The position numbers and the translations under genes are program-made. 64,000 nt of DNA, from the NCBI GenBank assembly GCA_032718565.1, contig JAVGVS010000023.1:523748-587747 (forward strand), written 5' to 3'. Positions 10,661-22,500 of this stretch are shown here, piece after piece. The notes beneath the pieces are model-generated. The model saw only the letters and a program-made list of their open reading frames with translations. It was not told the origin of the DNA and did not search any database. The stretch comes from Distichodus sexfasciatus. Lineage: Eukaryota; Chordata; Actinopteri; Characiformes; Distichodontidae. Position 1 is the stretch's first letter. Every line of letters begins with the position of its first letter.

Positions 10661-11294
10661 TTCTTTATATTGAACATGGGGTCTATTTTTCATTTAAATG
10701 TCTGGTTGAGCTCAGGATTCAAAAACGTCAAACAATATTTCACTTGATTTTTGTGATTTGATGACTGATATTAAATCAGTGAATGACAATGTCTATTATT
10801 GATCACTTGCTCCTGAATCAAATCGAATCAAAACTGTATCGGAGCAGACTTGGTGATATCAACAGAAACTGAATTGTCGTCTGTTGAATCAATATAGTAC
10901 TGTATTGTGAAGAAACTTATAATTCAACTATCTTGGCACCAAGAATTAGTTATCAGTATTGCTCATTTTTTTAAAATTTATGCTGATAAAATCCTCATAA
11001 AAAACATCCTGCATCAAAACTTTGGCTTTGATGCAGCTGTGTCTCTGATTAAATCACCCTCTGTAATGTAGAGGAATTTCCTGCACGCCGCACCACAACT
11101 GATTTTTTAGAGTTCGTTTCAGAACATTCTTTTTGCGTTAAGAACATTATAAATGTTAAACATAAGCTAAAAGGCATTTAAATTAAATATCTGTTATTCT
11201 AAATTTTGTCACCAATTTCCATTTTTACCACAGACATATATCGGTTCAAAATATCAGTTATCATAATATCACAATTCTAATCGTCGAGTCCTAG
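10661..11294. mobile_element. Unassigned 3' part of a hAT-like element
   Basis: AT-rich non-coding DNA ending ATCGTCGAGTCCTAG. It is immediately followed by TTTACACT (11295-11302), the same octamer that flanks 8844. The end motif is of the TAGGACTCGACGAT type seen at fish hAT ends. Its left boundary with family-A copy 2 is uncertain. Confidence 0.45.
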
Positions 11295-11302
11295 TTTACA
11301 CT

Positions 11303-11768
11303 GCCTTAATCAACAAAATGAAATCAGCTTGAAATGTGGTCACGTTTATTTGTGAAACTCTTGAGGTTATAAACACTGTGTCGTGCTTCACACGAACAAA
11401 CAAGGTTGAAAATGGTAGAGGTGTAAACAGTGGAAATGACGTCAAATTAGCCGAGGAAAATCAGAATTTAAAAAAAGCTGACACAGGTAGGAACAAACAT
11501 TGCAATGTGTGTGATGCGTGTAAAGGAGGCTCTGGAACATCTGCTTGTGTGTGTGTGTGTGTGTGTTTTCGGCGTCTTATCACTGTGCGTACATCTTATC
11601 AGCGACCCGTGGGATTGTTACGGGCCAATTCAGGCAGCGAGCATTCAGGAGCACAGCAGCGGCAGAAGGTGGACGGATGACTCTCTCAGAAGGGGGTTCA
11701 AAGTGTAAGAGGAAATGGCTGTTATCAATTAATACGGCCAGGTTGCAGTAACTTGCTGACACATGAAG
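11303..11768. other. Intergenic DNA with short (GT)n
   Basis: No gene recognised. A GT run lies at 11545-11567 and the three overlapping short frames pass through it. Confidence 0.45.
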
Positions 11769-12005
11769 CTAGAGCTGGGAAATTTAGCCAAAATCGACTG
11801 AAAGTCGACTTTTTAAAGACTTTCAAACTTAGTCTTATCCATGATGATTCATTTTTCGAATACTTTCTCAAATGCTGATGTTCATAAACAGTCTCATTTG
11901 AAAATGTTACACGCAACACACCCATCCTAATGAATATGATCTAAAAATATACTGGTTTCATTTATCATAATGGGGATAAAATAACTGTGATTTTGATTTG
12001 ACCTC

Positions 12006-12034
12006 ATACCCTAACCCTAACTCTAACCCTAGAC
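12006..12034. repeat. Short telomere-like CCCTAA run
   Basis: Three to four imperfect CCCTAA/CTCTAA units. Too short to be a true interstitial telomere block. Confidence 0.6.
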
Positions 12035-12061
12035 CCAAATACATCGCAATATGACAGAAAA

Positions 12062-12285
12062 AGGGGTGGTGCTCGCTTAGTGGTAAGATACGTGTCTGTG
12101 GGTTCAAGCCCAGCTCTATTCCTGCCACCCAGCAACACCAGCGTTGGGCGCCTGAGCAAGACCCTTAACCCTAACCCCAGACTAGACCCTTAGGCTGCTC
12201 TCAGGAGACTTTCCCTGTAATTTAGATATGTGATTCGCTCTGGATAGAAGCATCTGGAAAAAATTTATATAAACGGCTTCTATCT
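12062..12285 (+). mobile_element. tRNA-derived SINE (family S2), sense
   Basis: The tRNA-like head contains GTGGTGCTCGCTTAGTGGTA and a box-B-like GGTTCAAGCCC. The middle contains CCTGAGCAAGACCCTTAACC and the 3' end contains TTCGCTCTGGATAGAAGCAT. This copy shows that family S2 is tRNA-headed. Confidence 0.8.
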
Positions 12286-12439
12286 ATGTACAGTATTTAT
12301 GCAAATGTAAAATCTAAATGAGCAACACTTAACACTTCAATGATGGATTCATAAAATCCAGCCTGTTGCAGCTTGCTCAACACAACGCAACTGAGATTTC
12401 TGCAACTAGTTGACGCTATTTTTACTTTGGTATAATTTA

Positions 12440-12640
12440 ACGCTGTTATCCACAGCCGCTTACCACTAACCACGTTCCTAATCACAGGGACAGTCTTCCT
12501 GGAGTAACTTAGGGTTAAGAGTCTTGCTATGGGGTGCAATGGTGGTAGTGCTTGTGGTAGGACAGAGCTGGATTTAAACCTGGATTTAAAGCACTTGGTC
12601 CGTAAGCAAGTATCCCACCACTAGGTCACCGCCACCACTC
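12440..12640 (-). mobile_element. tRNA-derived SINE (family S2), antisense
   Basis: Contains AATCACAGGGACAGTCTTCC, GGAGTAACTTAGGGTTAAGA and, toward its right end, GTATCCCACCACTAGGTCACC (the antisense head). Inverted with respect to the copy at 12062. Confidence 0.8.
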
Positions 12641-12693
12641 CCACCCCTCTGGTTAACGCAGCTTATTTCAGAGCACATGTTGCATACTGCAAC

Positions 12694-13022
12694 TGCAGTG
12701 CACATATGGCGTTACATCAATGCCAAAACCCGCCCCTTTCAAACCGCAGGCGTAGAAACCTCACTCGGACAAAAAAGCCGCTCGTCGGTAATCTACTTTG
12801 CGTGCGAGGACATTTAACACATTGAGAGGGAAAAAGACATTCGAGAGAGGAAAAATACAGTTTGCACGCAATATTATCACAACCGCGCACTCGATTCTTA
12901 ATTTTGTGCAAAAGTTTCACATTTGCGCTCGCGACTTTGAAATTTACGCCCGCGAATTTTTTTGCGGCAAGCCATTTTGCGCACTGTAGTTTTGGCGTTG
13001 ATGTGACGCAATATGCACAACA
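12694..13022. mobile_element. TIR element (MITE) with ACATCAAYGCCAAAAC ends
   Basis: The left arm reads TGCACATATGGCGTTACATC followed by AATGCCAAAAC, and the right arm is its approximate inverse (GTTTTGGCGTTGATGTGACG, then CAATATGCACAA). The arms are about 30 bp and the element about 330 bp. Interior motifs GCGAATTTTTTTGCGGCAAG and CTCGCGACTTTGAAATTTAC resemble a dispersed fish repeat. The antisense frame at 12717-12920 lies wholly inside it. Confidence 0.7.
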
Positions 13023-13364
13023 TTAAAAATGTGTGTGTAAAGCAGACACTTAAAAATTGAACATTATACTGCTAGGGCTTTGTTTTTGCCCTCAGAGTTT
13101 GTTGACAAGCTGTGTACTGTAAATATGCTCAGCTATTAAAGCTAGAGTATTTTTTCTGATGAAAACAAATAATTGAATGAAACACACAGATGTAGTAGCT
13201 GAATGAACAGAGCAGAGTCAAGACAACATGCACCGGGTTAAGTATTAACAGAATCCTTACAAATTATTAACAGAATTTCCAAAATAATCGAAATAACTGA
13301 GAAGTTTTCGTCAGAGGTTTTAAATACTGAAGGCGATTCATTTTCGGTGAATTGCCCGGCCCTA

Positions 13365-16300
13365 CACACCTGCACACGTCGCTGTTTAGACAGACTGAAC
13401 GCATCCCCACTTATTAAACGAAAATAATAACCACTTAGCTAAGCAAAGGCAAAAAAAAAATTCCCTCTCAACGGTTCCACACCACTATTACACAAGACAG
13501 CGGTCAGTTCTGATCTAGTCGTCCGTTAAAGAGAAGGGGGAAGCACTTCTGCAATTTCCACTCCCCTGTTTTGCCACGCCACGCGATCCAACTGCAGCGA
13601 TTAGGCCACCGCGCGAGCCGACGGCAGTAACGTCCTGCAACAACAAAGGCATGCTGGAGAAGGCCGGCCATTCTCATGTTAAAAAGGCCCCAGCGGCGTG
13701 GGCAGGATCCATCTTTTCACTGCCTCTCATGGACATTCATGAGTCCGCTTTACCATGTCTATGGGCCTAATCCCATCACAGAGGGTTTGGTGTGGGGGAA
13801 GGGTGGGGGTGGTGTGTGTTGGGGTATGGATAACGGACAGAAAGAGACAGGTCAGAAAAGTTGTCATGACCGAAACCCCCCCCCACTCTTTCAACGTAGT
13901 TTCAGCGACTCGTCCAGCTCCCGACTTCCCTCTTTCTGCATCCCAATGGGGGGGAGATCTGAGACCTTATCCAGCTGTGCAAACAAAAGCAGGCCGAAGA
14001 AACAATGTCCTCCCTGCTTGGAAAAGGGCAGTAGTGTAAGGAAGTGTGGGAGGGGAGGGGGGTTTGGACTGGAGGAGCTGTAGTGTGGGCAGGGGTGGGG
14101 GCACGCGGGTAAACACGGGCACACGTCGTGGTTCCAGTGCTGGGCACCGCTGCTGCAGGAACAAGGTGGCAAAGCAGCCGCAAAGCTCTCCGAACCACGA
14201 ACACGCTTTAAGGCGTCATGGTTGGGTAGTAGAACAAAGGTTTCCGAGACCCCTTTGTGGCCAGGAAGGTGGCAAATGCATGCAAAAGAGTAGCGTGGGA
14301 GCGAGACAGATGTAAAGCTAAAATCGCACCTTTAGCTTCCTTCGTCTTCTGATGCTGCGGTTTGACAGCGCTAACTTCAAGCATGATGAGAGTTTAGAAT
14401 ACATAATCGGACTCAAAGACAACAAGGATTTGTACAGACTTGATTAACAGCGACTCTTGCGGCGATGACTCACGCCAAGACTGGCAGGAGCAACAAGTAA
14501 AAACAGTTATGACCTTTTAATCGCTTTGTCGGTTCGTCCGTCACAGACGACGACGATGACGACAACCTAAGTAAACCAATGCATTAGCCAACGCCGTAGT
14601 GGCCTCCTAAAATCTTACGCTTTTTCTCATGGAGTCGCACTGTGGTCTGTCCTAAAATGGATAAAGTCCGACTGCATTTCTGCTTGATAAATATTTATAA
14701 AGTTTTCCCTCGAGGAGCCCTTGCTACATCTGTCTGCGGAAGACAGACAAATTGCGCCGGGTGTCCGTCTTGTATACAGTATAAATTTCGAGACGTGTTT
14801 TCGACCGTCCCCAAAGTTAAACGAATGCGCGCTACTGTTTACAAGACGAAGGCGGCAGACGGGGCAGTGGAGGAGTGAGAGAGAGAGAGAGTAAAAAGAG
14901 AGTGTGTGAGAAAGAAAAAAAAGTGCAAAGGACAGGCAGCGTGAATCTGGGACGCTCCCATTTCTTGGCACGGCCTGCTCCGAGTCGCCGGCTGTGAGTC
15001 TTGACTTGCCGTGTGGTACGCTCTTGAAACAGAAGGCGTTTCTTTCGTTGCAGCTGCCACACCCAGGGAAAAGCATTTTCCAGGCTGGGCGAGAAGGGAG
15101 AGCACACACAGATGGAGGGGAGAAGAAACGGAAAAGGCTGGGTGGCAAAAGAAATACTGGTTATTCTAGGGGGTTTCAGGTTGATGCAGTGCACAGGGCC
15201 TATTAAGAAGTCCATGGGTTTGTTAAACAATGTTAATTCAGGGGCTTAAGTAAGGTCAGGGATGATTCATATCAGGGACAGAGGTCAAAGAGGCTGTAAA
15301 TATTGACGAGAGCGATAGGGGAAAATACTGTCCTGGTTTTACACCAATGATTAGGGTATGCGCTTGACAAAGCTTCACAATGAATTGATCGCTAACACAG
15401 TAGAAAGCAAAATGCTTACGCAGTGTAAGATGACTTTTGAAACGCCAAGTGCATTACTCCCGGCTCTCACTTGGCCACTTTTGTATCATTCTTGGGGTCC
15501 GAAATCCTCGAATGCCACTAGAGACCCGAACTCCCCTTGAGAAACATCTCATTCCCCCCCACCGCCAGCCCTGCCCCACCCTTAACCTTCTCCCACCACG
15601 TGACCCCAGCCCCCAAAAATCCCACACTTCCAGTTCCCACCACTGCTTTCCTCCTTGGTTTGTTTATTCTTCCGTTTCACTTATTATACATCTGTTTATT
15701 CGTCCGCCTGTTTATTTAGTTTCCTTTTCTCATGCGCCGCTCGCAGGCGAACTTTGGCGAAAGTGGTCGGCTTTAGTGTTTAGAACTTTCCGCCTATGAG
15801 TTGAAATCGGGTTCAGATGCTGCCCGTCCTCACCTGTTCCCCTTTTGAGGGATCGCTTCAAAATGTGAATAATCACATAAACGTCATGGAACGATTTTGA
15901 GTCCATTTCGACACTCCGCCTTTAGTCAAACACAGCCAGCAACCGTTCATGGGTCATTCTTTCTCATTTTACATTTATTTGCATTCGTCACACACCGTTA
16001 TCTACATTCAACTGATGGCACAGTGATTGAAGCTCAGAGAAATCCTGAGCCTAAAGACTTCATATTTACAATTCGGTGCAGGTGCAAATTAAAAGCCAAG
16101 GAGTAAGAGGTTATTATCTCTCCCAAACTAAGCCGTGCTTGTCGTAACGGCATCGTGACTGATGTTATGACTGTTGTCAGGACTGTTGTTATATATACAG
16201 CTCACTTTTAGGAGCTTCGGACTTGGCGGAACATCTGTTCTGCCGCCAGATGAAAAACTCCTGGTGAGTCAGCGGTATCAGAGCTGAAGATTATGGCCGA

Positions 16301-16815
16301 GCTATGTGGTCTTTAACCAGCCAAACACACATGCTCACAGCCGGACGTCCCCTAGCTTGGAAGTAGAAGGTGCGAAAGAGGCTGTCAGAGGTTAGCAACG
16401 GGGCACAACGGTTGTGCTCGGCCCTAAAGAATCAGCAGTACAGACGGGGCACGTGCAAACAACGCCTTGCCTACACTGAGTACTCAGTGCCACTTGTTTA
16501 CTGCAGAACGGCCTGCCGACTGTACCCAACCTCGACACCTCTCTCCACACACAAGTGTTGCTGAACCTCTAAACCTGGCCGTTCACCCACCCAGCCACAG
16601 CCTCATTCAACACCTCGCTTCATTTGTCCTCTCAGCTTTTCAATTTGAGCTACCCCTTGCGCAGTAATGTTTGCCTTCCCATACACGGCTTTCGGCAGCG
16701 CCGGCACTCGTCGGGGCACATTGTTCGAAAGGCCAGGCTGCCGTCGGGGCAGAATTGAGTCTTAAGCTCTCAGAACAACACGAGACAGGATGAGCTCTCT
16801 GAATAAAAGCGCACG

Positions 16816-16849
<34 letters not shown>

Positions 16850-17104
16850 TTCCCTGGTGTCTGAAATGCTAGGAATGATGGATGAACACCTTTCGTCAAT
16901 GGAGTAATGAGTGTTTCCTCCTCCATATCAGCTTATCTCCAGAATAGAGGCATCTCGTACCACAAGAACAGACTTTTACCTCCCCCTTGCCTTTTTCTCT
17001 ACTTCTCACTCTCTCTCTCACACACAGTGAAAGATGTGATGTTGTGTTTACCAAACCACATGTTTCACTTAACTCCAGAACTGTTTTCTCAGAGTCACTC
17101 AACA
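13365..17104. other. Mostly unique intergenic DNA, no gene recognised
   Basis: Moderate GC with little interspersed repeat. Overlapping frames at 13676-14315 and 14627-15230 run on both strands, contain no recognisable domain, and are low-complexity in places (Ser/Leu- or Pro-rich). GA/CT runs are near 14875 and 16817. Could contain regulatory DNA; nothing in this sequence alone proves it. Confidence 0.5.
16817..16849. repeat. (CT)n(CA)n microsatellite
   Basis: A CT run passes directly into a CA run. Confidence 0.9.
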
Positions 17105-17275
17105 GAAGATTCAATTCAATACATTCTATTTCTTTTCTTTTACAACAGGCATTATCACAAAGCAGCTTTGCATATTACCGGATGCAAGCCCACTGGGGCA
17201 ACAGTGGCAAAGAAAAAACTCCCTGTGTGGTAAATCGGAAAAACCTTGAATGGATCTAATACTCAGAAGGGGACT
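17105..17275 (+). repeat. Fish interspersed repeat fragment
   Basis: Contains GATTCAATTCAATACATTCT, TTATCACAAAGCAGCTTTGC and GGCAAAGAAAAAACTCCCTG followed by ACCTTGAA. This order (TTCAATTCAA, CACAAAGCAGCTTT, GGCAAGGAAAAACTCCC, AACCTTGA) is that of a widespread fish repeat of uncertain class, recognised from memory. Confidence 0.6.
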
Positions 17276-18810
17276 TCATCCTCCATGAGATCTGCACCGG
17301 GTTGCTCACCTGCATTTGAAGCCGATGTGTACTATTAAGGATTTTTCATTCCCCACGACTTTATGTCAGTCACTCCGTCAGAGGTCTGTCTGACGCGACC
17401 CAGGATGAGAAAAAATGAGACGACAGAGATCTTCTAGATATTCCGTCCCTGACCTAAATGCATTCCACTGTCTATCTTCACAAACAATCGACTGGCATAT
17501 GGAATGTCAGCCCAGTCAAAACACACATTGCTGGGCCTGTTTGAGTCGCTGGCCCTCTCGCCGGCGACCGTCGTCACGCATAAGGTTGTGCTCTGTCTTC
17601 TTTGTGAAGTTTCTCAAGCTCTTTGACTAAAAATGAAGTGGAAAACCTGTGCTCAGCTGGACGGGATTTTATCAATGACAACTTTAGAGGGGCCATGGGT
17701 ATGGAAAGCAGTTGAGGGTCAACAATTCTGATCCTAAGCTCCAGCATAATAGCATAATAGAAGCTTTTGTCTTATTAATACATCCTTTAAGAACAATGCA
17801 ACCACTGGGGCAAATCCTCGAAACTCTAGAGGAGGGGGATGGAGGCTCTTACAACGGCTAACATAATGTGTAATAGCCATGTATAACCAAACGCAGTCCT
17901 CCCCCGTTGACAAACGACCTTCTACAATAAACATTGTGGCTTCCACTAACCAAGCAGAACCTACAGGTTGATGTTTAACTACTAACACGTTACAAATTAC
18001 ACTGGCGCAAAAGGTGACCCCAAAAAGAACTCTAAAAGGGGAAATGAGGTGAGCAGTGAAATGATTAAAATAGAGAGAGAGAGGAAAAGTGACATTAGTA
18101 GCCCTTACGTGAACTTCTCAGGTCGGGTTGATAAGAAATCTAGTCACAATAGCGTTATCTGGGAATCGAGGAACGAGCAACTTGTTTGGCTGAAGTGGCT
18201 GATAACCGAGGAAAGGAAGCAAGGAAAACTAGACTTCGGCGGGAATGTTTTTCGTTTTCGAGACTTAAAAGAGGAAAAGGAAACCGAGAACGAGATGTTT
18301 TGTTTGCTTAAATTAGTGTTAGTTAGCTGTGTGTGTGTGTGTGTGTTTCTGACAGGGTCTAATTGAGATGAGCTGAGAAATCGACTTGTCGGGACTCTTA
18401 CTTACCCCATGTGCGATGCCCGAGCGCGTGCTGGTATGGCAGTCCTCGTGCAGGAAAGTTCACATCAAGTCAGTTATTCCCTGAAGTCGACGAGAAACGA
18501 CAAACGAGATGGGCAAAGAAGAAAAATAAACGACAAGTTGCTACTGTCAGGGGGGAAAACGATGAGGCGAACGACGGCGGAACGAGTCAGATTCACGTTA
18601 GCAGGTCCAAGTCGATTAAGCTTTAAAAAAAAAGAGCGCTGTATATGCAAAAAAATATATAATAATTAACGTTAAGGTTAGTAACGTTGTTTAACCACAA
18701 CTGAGGTAAATCCAACGACCGCGCGAACGTAATCTTGCTCAGCTCAGTGACTTACTGAAGCACAGCGTCTCGGGAGGAGGCGCTCATACACACAAGCGCG
18801 CGGTCTCGCG
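17276..18810. other. Intergenic DNA, no gene recognised
   Basis: Unique-looking sequence. The frame at 18049-18366 is Lys/Glu-rich and ends in a GT microsatellite. The two overlapping frames at 18409-18669 show no family resemblance. Confidence 0.45.
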
Positions 18811-18814
18811 CGAG

Positions 18815-18880
18815 CACCCACACACACACACACGCACGCGCGCACACACACACATACGCGCACACACACACACACACAGA
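18815..18880. repeat. (CA)n/(CG)n microsatellite
   Basis: CA runs broken by CGCACGCGCG and TACGCG segments. Confidence 0.9.
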
Positions 18881-19190
18881 GCCAGTTATTACTATCTTTG
18901 TGAGGTCCTTTCATAGACTCCCATAATGACTAGATGTATATAATTTTACACCTACACCTAACCCAAACCTTAACCTCAGTAACCAAAAGCGCATCTTGGT
19001 TTCTACCTCTTTCGGTTTCTCAAATAAAACAAGCACATTTTCTATAAAGTCAAGACCTCTCAAATGTCCCCACAAAGCCCAAAAAACGAATAAAAGTGAT
19101 TGTAGGGGACAAAAAGGTCTCCACAGCGCAATAAACATCCGCCCACACATGGGGCAGTCACGTCTTGTCAGGATCATTTGTACTTTCATT
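18881..19190. repeat. Dispersed fish repeat adjoining CA microsatellite
   Basis: Begins near TTTGTGAGGTCCTTTCATAG and contains CACCTACACCTAACCCAAAC and CTCAAATGTCCCCACAAAGC. This matches in outline a common fish repeat (TTGTGAGGACnTTTCATAGAC...CCTAACCC...ATGTCCCCACAA). A fragment of the same type follows the CA run at 19541 (GTGTGAGATCCTTCCATTGA). Confidence 0.55.
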
Positions 19191-19484
19191 TTTCTTTGAC
19201 TACCACTAAAGCTAACGTTAAACTCTCAGTTACCAAAAATTGATTTTGTTCTTTTTTATTTTATAAATTCATAAATACACATGAAATATTGTTTCTTTAT
19301 GAGAACCGGTCCTCCTTAAAATACCTCAAAACTTGAAAAGACAACAAAACTAACTTTAATCTTAGTAAATAAAAGCTATTATTTTATATATTTTACTCTT
19401 CAAAATATTTAGACAAATCTCAAGTTTTCTCATCCCTCTCTCACAAATCTCCAAAAATCTATATCACCACATGTACACACCCCA

Positions 19485-19498
19485 CATGCACACACACA

Positions 19499-19540
<42 letters not shown>
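19485..19540. repeat. (CA)n microsatellite
   Basis: Long CA run, interrupted once by AAA. Confidence 0.9.
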
Positions 19541-19542
<2 letters not shown>

Positions 19543-22500
19543 TGTGTATTGTTATACTATCTGTGTGAGATCCTTCCATTGACTAATTTTTACTACAAAT
19601 ATGTAAAGAACCAGTCCTACAATACAAAATATCCTCCTAAAACCACAAAAATGTAGAATCTCAGGTTTTCATATAAATATCTTGTAATTCTCACATATAT
19701 CTAAGGCGAATCTATAATCTCCAAAATACTGAGTTTTTCACAATTACTGAGCATAGGAACTGCTGTTTCTTTATTGTAAAGTTTTATTTCTTGTTTTCCC
19801 CAGGGCCTCAATGAGGTCCAGATGTTTTTCTTTCTGTCCTTCACATCCTTACCACATTGCAGCTTTCAGCTTTTCACTTTTAAATTCTATTCCTTATAAT
19901 AATGTGACAGAACTATTACTGTTCTGGCTTTGTAGTCAGTGCAAGCATTGGTCAAAATCTGCATAATATTAACAGTATCTTTCCAGTGGGCTTATATATA
20001 AGCAAAATAATAACTATTAGCTTGGTTCACTCCATAAGATCAAGAAGAATGCAGAAAACACAGAACAGAATACAGAAAATGTACAGCTAAAAATGCGGTA
20101 CTCTAACTACTAAAGAAATAAAGAATGACTGCACATCATGGCAGAAAAGAAAACTTCAAAAAACAATATCTAACACAAGTATTGTTTTATGTCAAACTGT
20201 TGAACATGCATTTCTGTGTCTCATATTTAGAACTTTTGCAATACAAAATCTTACCACAAAGTTGGAAATACTCATGAAATGTATACAAACGTGATATGAT
20301 CCCCAATTCCTATGGTTTGTGTGTATGTGTGTGTGTGTGCTTTTATGATGTATTTGCACACTTGCAACTTTTGCTTTTAGTGTTTGTGTCTTTGTTGCAT
20401 GTTTCTGCAATCGCCTAGGCGTCTTTGTCTAATCGTTGCAGCCCTTTTTCCTGTTTCTTCGCTTGGCCTCAGAAGGGTTCGGTTTGGCCTGGACTTGTTT
20501 GTCATTAGGGTTGTGTTGCATCGTGCCACGAATCTGAGCTGCCGTATGCTTAGCACTAAAGAAGTGAGATCCAACCCCACATCGATGACGAGTCCCTGTT
20601 AATGAAACACACACATGCTCTGGGGTGAGCGCCATGCTGTCAGTCTCACTCTGACTCACAATCCTCACATGGAAATTTTTGCGTGTTGGACCACCATCAC
20701 CACTCGATTAGCATGGCAGGTAATTTTTTTGTGAGCCAAGCAATGATTCTGGTGAATCAAAGCATAAGGGTATGAGCTTTTTTGTTTTCACTCATGCAAT
20801 AGCGTTTCATGCGCCCCAGCCTGCTTGTAATTCCAAGCCCACATTTCACTCCACTTCGGGGAGGGGTCAGGCACCCTGACCTCACTTCCTGCCGCCGAGT
20901 CCTACAGTCCCAGTATTGTCAGTGAGAATGTGACGGGGCTCAAGGGACACCCACACATCTGGCAGCTGTTTCGATTTCCCCCCTTCCCGTTCGACCCACA
21001 AGGTCTTTAAAAACCCCAGGAAGCCCCCCTTCATAAAAAATGGGTGCTCTCCACAGGAAACTGCTTGAAAAAAAAACACGTTCCTTTAAACCCCTCTTTT
21101 CCGTAAGGTATGTCATCATCGAGCCGCTGGAAGTCCCGCTGTGGTTGGCACCTCAGCACCTTGGTTTGGTCAGCCCAATTCACTGAGCCGACGCATTACT
21201 GTTTCATGTGATTTAGGCTTTCGCTGTCTTGCCTTTTGCACTGCTCTTTTCATTTGCATTTCAGCTGGCATTTCTGGCGCCTCATTAGTAAAAGGGGAAA
21301 ACAACACACTCAGTTACAGCAATATCAGATTGAGGCTGACTCAAATGACACATGGTTCATTCCTACATTTCTACAAAACTTGAATCATTTACGATGACTC
21401 ATTTTTAAGTAGATAATGCAAGTGATGCTTTGAGTTAGAAGTAACATAAATCGGGGCATCAAATTGCTTATTTTGATTTTCAACCATGTCAAATAATATT
21501 ACGCATTACTAAGTCTAACTGACAATGTCAAACATTAAATTCTTCATCTTTTATATACTGAACTGGCCACTATTCCTTTCACAGTGATGGTTCAGATTGA
21601 CGCCTAAAGCCAACTTATTTGCATGGCACAACATATTTGCTGTTATACGATACAACACATAGAACCAAACATCTTCTCATTTGTTGCTTTTCACATTTAA
21701 ATGTGGGGGAACTAAACCTCACCATTTCCTCTCAAGCACTGGAGAACAAATCTTCCTCTTTTTTGCTGTATTGGCATCAGAGACGAGAAATAGATATATT
21801 TTTAGAGTATATAATGCCCTCCGACTGTCATGTGCTTTGTCATGTGATCCTCCCCTGAAGTTAATGTGCAAAAGTAGTGTCAAAGGCAAAGAAAGTGTTT
21901 ACACTGGGTGCCAAATTATCCGTGCCCGTTTCTCAGAAAAATAGAACCAGCCATAGTTAGCTTTTTGAACTGAATGAACAGATGATCTCACATCCTCTGA
22001 AAACATTACTTTTGAGCGTGAATTTGCCAAAGGGCTAAAAAACAAAGGCTCGGACTGTTTCTTCATCTCATACAAATCTCATACAAATCATATAAAATCC
22101 GAAGTTGGAGTGTGTTTGTTTGTCATGTGATGCTGTTGTTTGTTGGTCACGCCTATGTCATTACTAAAGACAGATAGAGTGTCACCTCTTTGGATTAGGT
22201 TGCCCTGTGAGTTTGTTTAATGTCTGAAAGCCGATGCTAAGGCACAGATTTTACTCCCATTATACGAGCCAAATCAAACCCGTCAAGCAAATTGATTAAT
22301 TGCATTTCAACCTCCCCGCAAATTTTCTTTTGGATGATAACACTATCCAAAATGTTGACACCATCCATTGAGGCCTTCTGCTACTGAGGTGTATGTGTGT
22401 GTTTGTTGGGGGGTGTGATCTGTCACTCCAGCGATTTCACCCATAACTGCGAGATTAAACAGAGGCGCCTGGAGTCAAGATGCCTGAATTCTGTCCCTCA

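Larger units (their letters stand above)
11769..13364. mobile_element. hAT-like element filled with nested repeats
   Basis: The left end CTAGAGCTGGGAAATTTAGC and right end GAATTGCCCGGCCCTA are imperfect inverted repeats of the TAGGGCYGGGCAATT type common at fish hAT ends. Inside are two S2 SINEs and a TIR element. No clean target duplication is visible, so the outer boundaries are tentative. Confidence 0.5.

Noticed and set aside
12006..12034. Interstitial telomere block
   Set aside because: Only three to four imperfect CCCTAA units in a transposon context. No extended array.
14627..15148. 173-codon minus-strand frame
   Set aside because: Ser/Leu-rich because of GA repeats on the plus strand. 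Three frames overlap in the same place and no family is recognised.
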